DNA of 10,009 nt. It comes from JBHEKP01 sp041859375 (GTDB lineage: Bacteria > Hydrogenedentota > Hydrogenedentia > Hydrogenedentales > CAITNO01). Under the pieces are notes generated by a model, which saw only the letters and a list, made by a program, of their open reading frames with translations, had not been told where the DNA came from and searched no databases. Below, piece after piece: positions 8,501-10,009 of this stretch (positions are counted from its first letter, which is position 1; each line of letters starts with the position of its first letter). A program made the position numbers and the translations under genes. Location: the NCBI GenBank assembly GCA_041859375.1, contig JBHEKP010000364.1:1-10009 (forward strand), read 5' to 3'.

Positions 8501-10009
8501 TGGCCACCCTATGTGCACGCCATCCCCGCTTCGCTGGGCACGCTGCTGACGAACGACGTGCACGCCTTCCTCAACACGGGGTTCAGCGCCTCCACGCCCT
8601 ATGACCTGGCGTCGCCCACGGACCTGCTTAACTTCCAGGTGGGCGCGCGCTTCTCCGATCCCGCGCCGCGCGACACCGACGGCAACTACTGCACCAACGC
8701 GGCCGTTTCCGGATTCGGCAGCACGGCGCAGTCCTTCACCGGCGCGGCCGCGCTGGTGGACAACACCCTTCCGGCCCGCTGGGCCGACGCGTCGGGGCTG
8801 TCCGCGGCGGGCGCGGTGACCGTGTCCCTGAGCCCCAACGGCAGCACCATGGACGCGGCCTGGAGCGTGCAGAACGTCGCCCCGGGCGACCCGTGGAAGC
8901 AGCCGGTGAAATTCGTCTTCAACGACCGGGCGGGCAACACCATCTCCGTGTCGAACACGCTGTACATCTGGTGGCTCTACCGGGTGCAGGCGCTCATCGC
9001 GTCGGGCCCGCGCGACACGAACACCACGAGCCCGCGCTTTGAGTGGGCGCTGCGGCGCGGCGGCGGCGCCACCCTGAGCCCCGGCGAAACGGCCGACTGC
9101 ATACCCATCGCCAGGTACAAGCTGTGGCGCGCCGTGGACGGAACCCAGTTGAAGACAACGCAGTGGAACGCCGTGACCAACTGGAGCGGCTGGACCGACC
9201 AGCCGGTGGTGGACGTGGGCGTCATCAACCGCGTCGAACTGGAAGCCATCCGCGCCGACGACACGCCGGACAAGACCATGCTCATCACCTTTGTGGGCGG
9301 CGACGAGGCGGGCAACATCCAGCCCGCGCTGAGCGCGGACGACGCCTCGGTGACGCTGGCCGAGCTGGACGCGGACGGCGTGATGTACTCCTGGTGGACC
9401 AACGGCCAGAGCCGCACGAACATTTCCGTGGACACGGACGCGAAGGTGCGCCTGATGCACACGGCGAACTGGGTGCTGAACAACGCCACCCGCAGCGGCA
9501 ATGAGCGCTCCTTCGGCACCATCACCCGCGTGCCCCTGCCCTCGGTGGCGCAGAGCACGGCGGGGCTGCGCGTGGCGGCGGAATTCTCGCTCCGCGCGCG
9601 CATCCCCGAGTCGGCCCGCAAGCTGCTGTCCCAGTACGCCGGCGGAAGCGCGGCGGTGGAATGGACCTTCTATGAGGACGGCGCGCAGGTGGCCTCGGGC
9701 CGCGTGTTCCCCTATGCGGGCGGCGTGCTCGACGCGCCGGAGGCGGGGCTGAAAATCATGGTGCTGCCCGACACGCTGCTGGCCATGGCCGCGGGCACCG
9801 CTTTTGCCGACGCCGAGGTGGACAACCTGGAGGAGTCCATGCGCTTCCTGAACCCGGGCGTGACCAGCCCGGTGCCCTTTGACCGGCTGGGCGACGACGG
9901 CCCGCCCGAGCAGAAGTACCGCCAGCGCGAGGTGCGCTACCAGCTTGTGGCGCAGACCGTGCTGCTGCTGCCCGGCGGGAAACGCCTCACCGACACCACC
10001 CCGGCGTCG
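5447..10009 (+). CDS. Giant exported multi-domain protein with jelly-roll repeats and Ig-like domains (3' partial)
   Basis: The frame opens at ATG 5447 behind a strong ribosome-binding site and continues without a stop for 1521 codons to the last base of the window, so the C-terminus is missing. In order: a Sec signal peptide (1-27, cleavage after ASA); five jelly-roll-like domains beginning N42-G-G-F-E, ~290, N408-A-D-F-E, ~585 and N705-G-N-F, with closing strands PTIML (238-242 and 532-536), FSIDN (376-380), FIVDD (674-678) and FAVDD (842-846); Ig-like domains around DTTPP (978-982), VDNTLP (1104-1109) and FNDRAGN (1158-1164); a fibronectin-like segment starting RYKLWRA at 1223; and GDEAGN at 1285-1290. 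The last ~230 residues are unassigned. The mature part has 16 cysteines, none after ~1220, consistent with disulfides outside the cytoplasm. The N-G-x-F-E...W opening resembles carbohydrate-binding modules of the CBM4/9 type, so glycan or surface binding is plausible. No catalytic domain is visible. The gene was probably expressed with the left gene. Confidence 0.92.
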   Translation, partial: MTRGFGFRGMVWVAAAALALPACLASAQSGVCIASPGNPVRNGGFEAGSDGSWSEFPAGIITTGESPRSGSYHAVFSVPPPSPGLTSPPGTSELLYTGGSFNPPPAALKETLSWTDAVPLADMVYPVRLFQPVGSTITGTYEQRLKYTPTAVLPGVFWLQVWVYIPKHNPGDSLNVFVGGVGPVEIEVGGAVYPGGWVDSISATCASQFAVLNFQVGGAGPGTPIELVGRFNADLPDPTIMLVKAFEGSPVSVINPLTVPPGSPSIGLADVAPTVLPPGIPALLDPNLPPYGQVLRLGGIGFPWLQYEVKTANPNPADSIRVYLGGTSVMTTMAGSVTPNVCTPQVVAPGLAVNAGDNLAFEVVYPGGNVPPHANFSIDNVLLTQMAQWFETINPAYPYAATANLVTNADFEGGSAGWSLESVATPGYSFDLSEYFRSGPEACLGSAAIFPFKTVPVWFYAWVKVPAYGATMDTLVLNVTGGAPAKTFPIVNNANYNSFTAWTRVEFDISEFGGNPATFEFVSNTLTDLATPTIMLLAGAEKPRTTKLVSAPEFPVTVDQMTADQMGLPAGSIMPLVNTTTTQTSFFNDQIGVFGGKCWPQLKWSAKTQENGDAADKIDLIYDGTSLWSATPSDLSSVCGGFSLPRAPLPSNSGSLRLRAAIAPAVSPDLGTHFIVDDICLSYMCDQLEALDPAWAPCNWNVVKNGNFTNGSTDWQSRMPWEPSEEIVSSMAFCAAPPAAVFKPLPAQPKTYVTLEQGGVVLPDISGDLQFFVRAIGPVDDQDELRWEVRGTSTTHAGSVKANDPALATDKGYLVTVSDMALDTVTVKFEAGIIARTGGAKFAVDDVCVLDTSLIGGEPTADCSVTPVLAGRGGVVTITVNTQNLDLTGQPAFLRLVPQEPYAGIPGDVDTARYHIEIPVTTEMLNGTTDTITATARFDNTINPSKDGFPICTDGQMTVWLVAEAESFKKQLCSFLVDTTPPQLYISESPAAVKNDATAMAPSVSGNDTLTAGDGPTGWPPYVHAIPASLGTLLTNDVHAFLNTGFSASTPYDLASPTDLLNFQVGARFSDPAPRDTDGNYCTNAAVSGFGSTAQSFTGAAALVDNTLPARWADASGLSAAGAVTVSLSPNGSTMDAAWSVQNVAPGDPWKQPVKFVFNDRAGNTISVSNTLYIWWLYRVQALIASGPRDTNTTSPRFEWALRRGGGATLSPGETADCIPIARYKLWRAVDGTQLKTTQWNAVTNWSGWTDQPVVDVGVINRVELEAIRADDTPDKTMLITFVGGDEAGNIQPALSADDASVTLAELDADGVMYSWWTNGQSRTNISVDTDAKVRLMHTANWVLNNATRSGNERSFGTITRVPLPSVAQSTAGLRVAAEFSLRARIPESARKLLSQYAGGSAAVEWTFYEDGAQVASGRVFPYAGGVLDAPEAGLKIMVLPDTLLAMAAGTAFADAEVDNLEESMRFLNPGVTSPVPFDRLGDDGPPEQKYRQREVRYQLVAQTVLLLPGGKRLTDTTPAS
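5552..6655 (+). repeat. Protein-level repeat, copy 1 (domains A1+B1)
   Basis: Residues ~36-403 of the right gene form the first two-domain unit. A1 opens N42-G-G-F-E, has LQVWVYIP at 159-166 and closes PTIML at 238. B1 carries KT 310-311, DSIRVYLGGTS at 318-328, C342 and closes FSIDN at 376. The A1 domain is about 70 residues longer than A2, mainly through a proline/serine-rich insert between the NGGFE opening and the LQVWV strand. Confidence 0.7.
6656..7546 (+). repeat. Protein-level repeat, copy 2 (domains A2+B2)
   Basis: Residues ~404-700 repeat the unit. Anchors shared with copy 1 fall at a steady offset: W162/W462 (300), PTIML 238/532 (294), K310/K607 (297), T327/T625 (298), C342/C639 (297), and FSIDN 376/FIVDD 674 (298). 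Sequence identity is limited to anchor residues, so this is an old duplication that has diverged and not a recent DNA repeat. Confidence 0.7.
7547..8002 (+). repeat. Protein-level repeat, copy 3 (single A domain)
   Basis: Residues ~701-852 begin N705-G-N-F, exactly 297 residues after N408, contain LQFFVRAI (769-776) matching LQVWVYIP of A1, and end FAVDDVCVLD (842-851). C734 corresponds to C443 of A2. No B domain follows. Instead the chain switches to Ig-like domains, so the array ends on a half unit. Confidence 0.6.
8003..9330 (+). other. Ig/fibronectin-like domain chain in the right gene
   Basis: Residues ~853-1294 are rich in beta-strand and carry landmarks common in bacterial Ig-like and fibronectin-like repeats: LVDTTPPQL at 976-984, LVDNTLP at 1103-1109, FVFNDRAGN at 1156-1164, RYKLWRA at 1223-1229 and GGDEAGN at 1284-1290. 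The 'VDTTPP' and 'DxAGN' signatures mark domain boundaries and closing loops in many secreted adhesins. Exact boundaries cannot be set by eye. The role is most likely a stalk or spacer that holds the jelly-roll domains away from the cell or a partner. Confidence 0.55.

Noticed and set aside
5327..9460. Antisense open frame of 1377 codons
   Set aside because: It spans the end of one real gene and most of the next, its translation is dominated by Arg, Gly, His and Val without any domain, and it follows from extreme GC at third codon positions on the + strand.

Overview
The window holds two very large protein-coding genes on the + strand, and both run off the window. One is open at its 5' end and the other at its 3' end, so neither protein is complete. 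They are separated by 40 bases that hold a perfect ribosome-binding site and no convincing terminator, so they are probably co-transcribed. I see no tRNA, rRNA, CRISPR array, insertion sequence or origin. The DNA is mostly very GC-rich (about 63-85% in segments I counted by hand) and strongly GC-biased at codon third positions. That bias produces long but meaningless antisense reading frames. The large repetitive secreted proteins, lamin-tail domain, DxDGDG motifs and GspK-like motif suggest an environmental bacterium of the PVC/Planctomycetes/Hydrogenedentes kind. This is an impression from protein style, not a demonstrated taxonomy.

Left gene (1-5406, at least 1801 residues). A lamin-tail domain sits near the left edge (nt ~511-750). 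It is followed by a proline-rich linker, several aspartate-rich calcium-binding-like motifs, a long region I cannot assign, an INVNTA motif and a C-terminal segment that resembles type II secretion minor pseudopilins of the GspK type. The N-terminus, where a prepilin-type leader would be expected if it really is GspK-like, lies outside the window. Within the gene, base composition drops sharply in at least three islands: nt ~770-890, ~1420-2240 and ~5085-5140.

Right gene (5447 to beyond 10009, at least 1521 residues). It encodes an exported protein with a clear Sec signal peptide. Next come five jelly-roll-like domains arranged as a two-domain unit repeated with a period of about 297 residues (A1-B1-A2-B2-A3), then a chain of Ig/fibronectin-like domains. 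This layout is typical of large extracellular or cell-surface proteins that bind glycans or other surfaces.

Taken together, the window looks like part of a locus for a secreted or surface-displayed structure. One gene is a giant pseudopilin-like, calcium-motif-containing protein and the other a giant modular exported protein. A functional link between them is inferred from adjacency and domain type only; no enzyme active site is recognisable in either.
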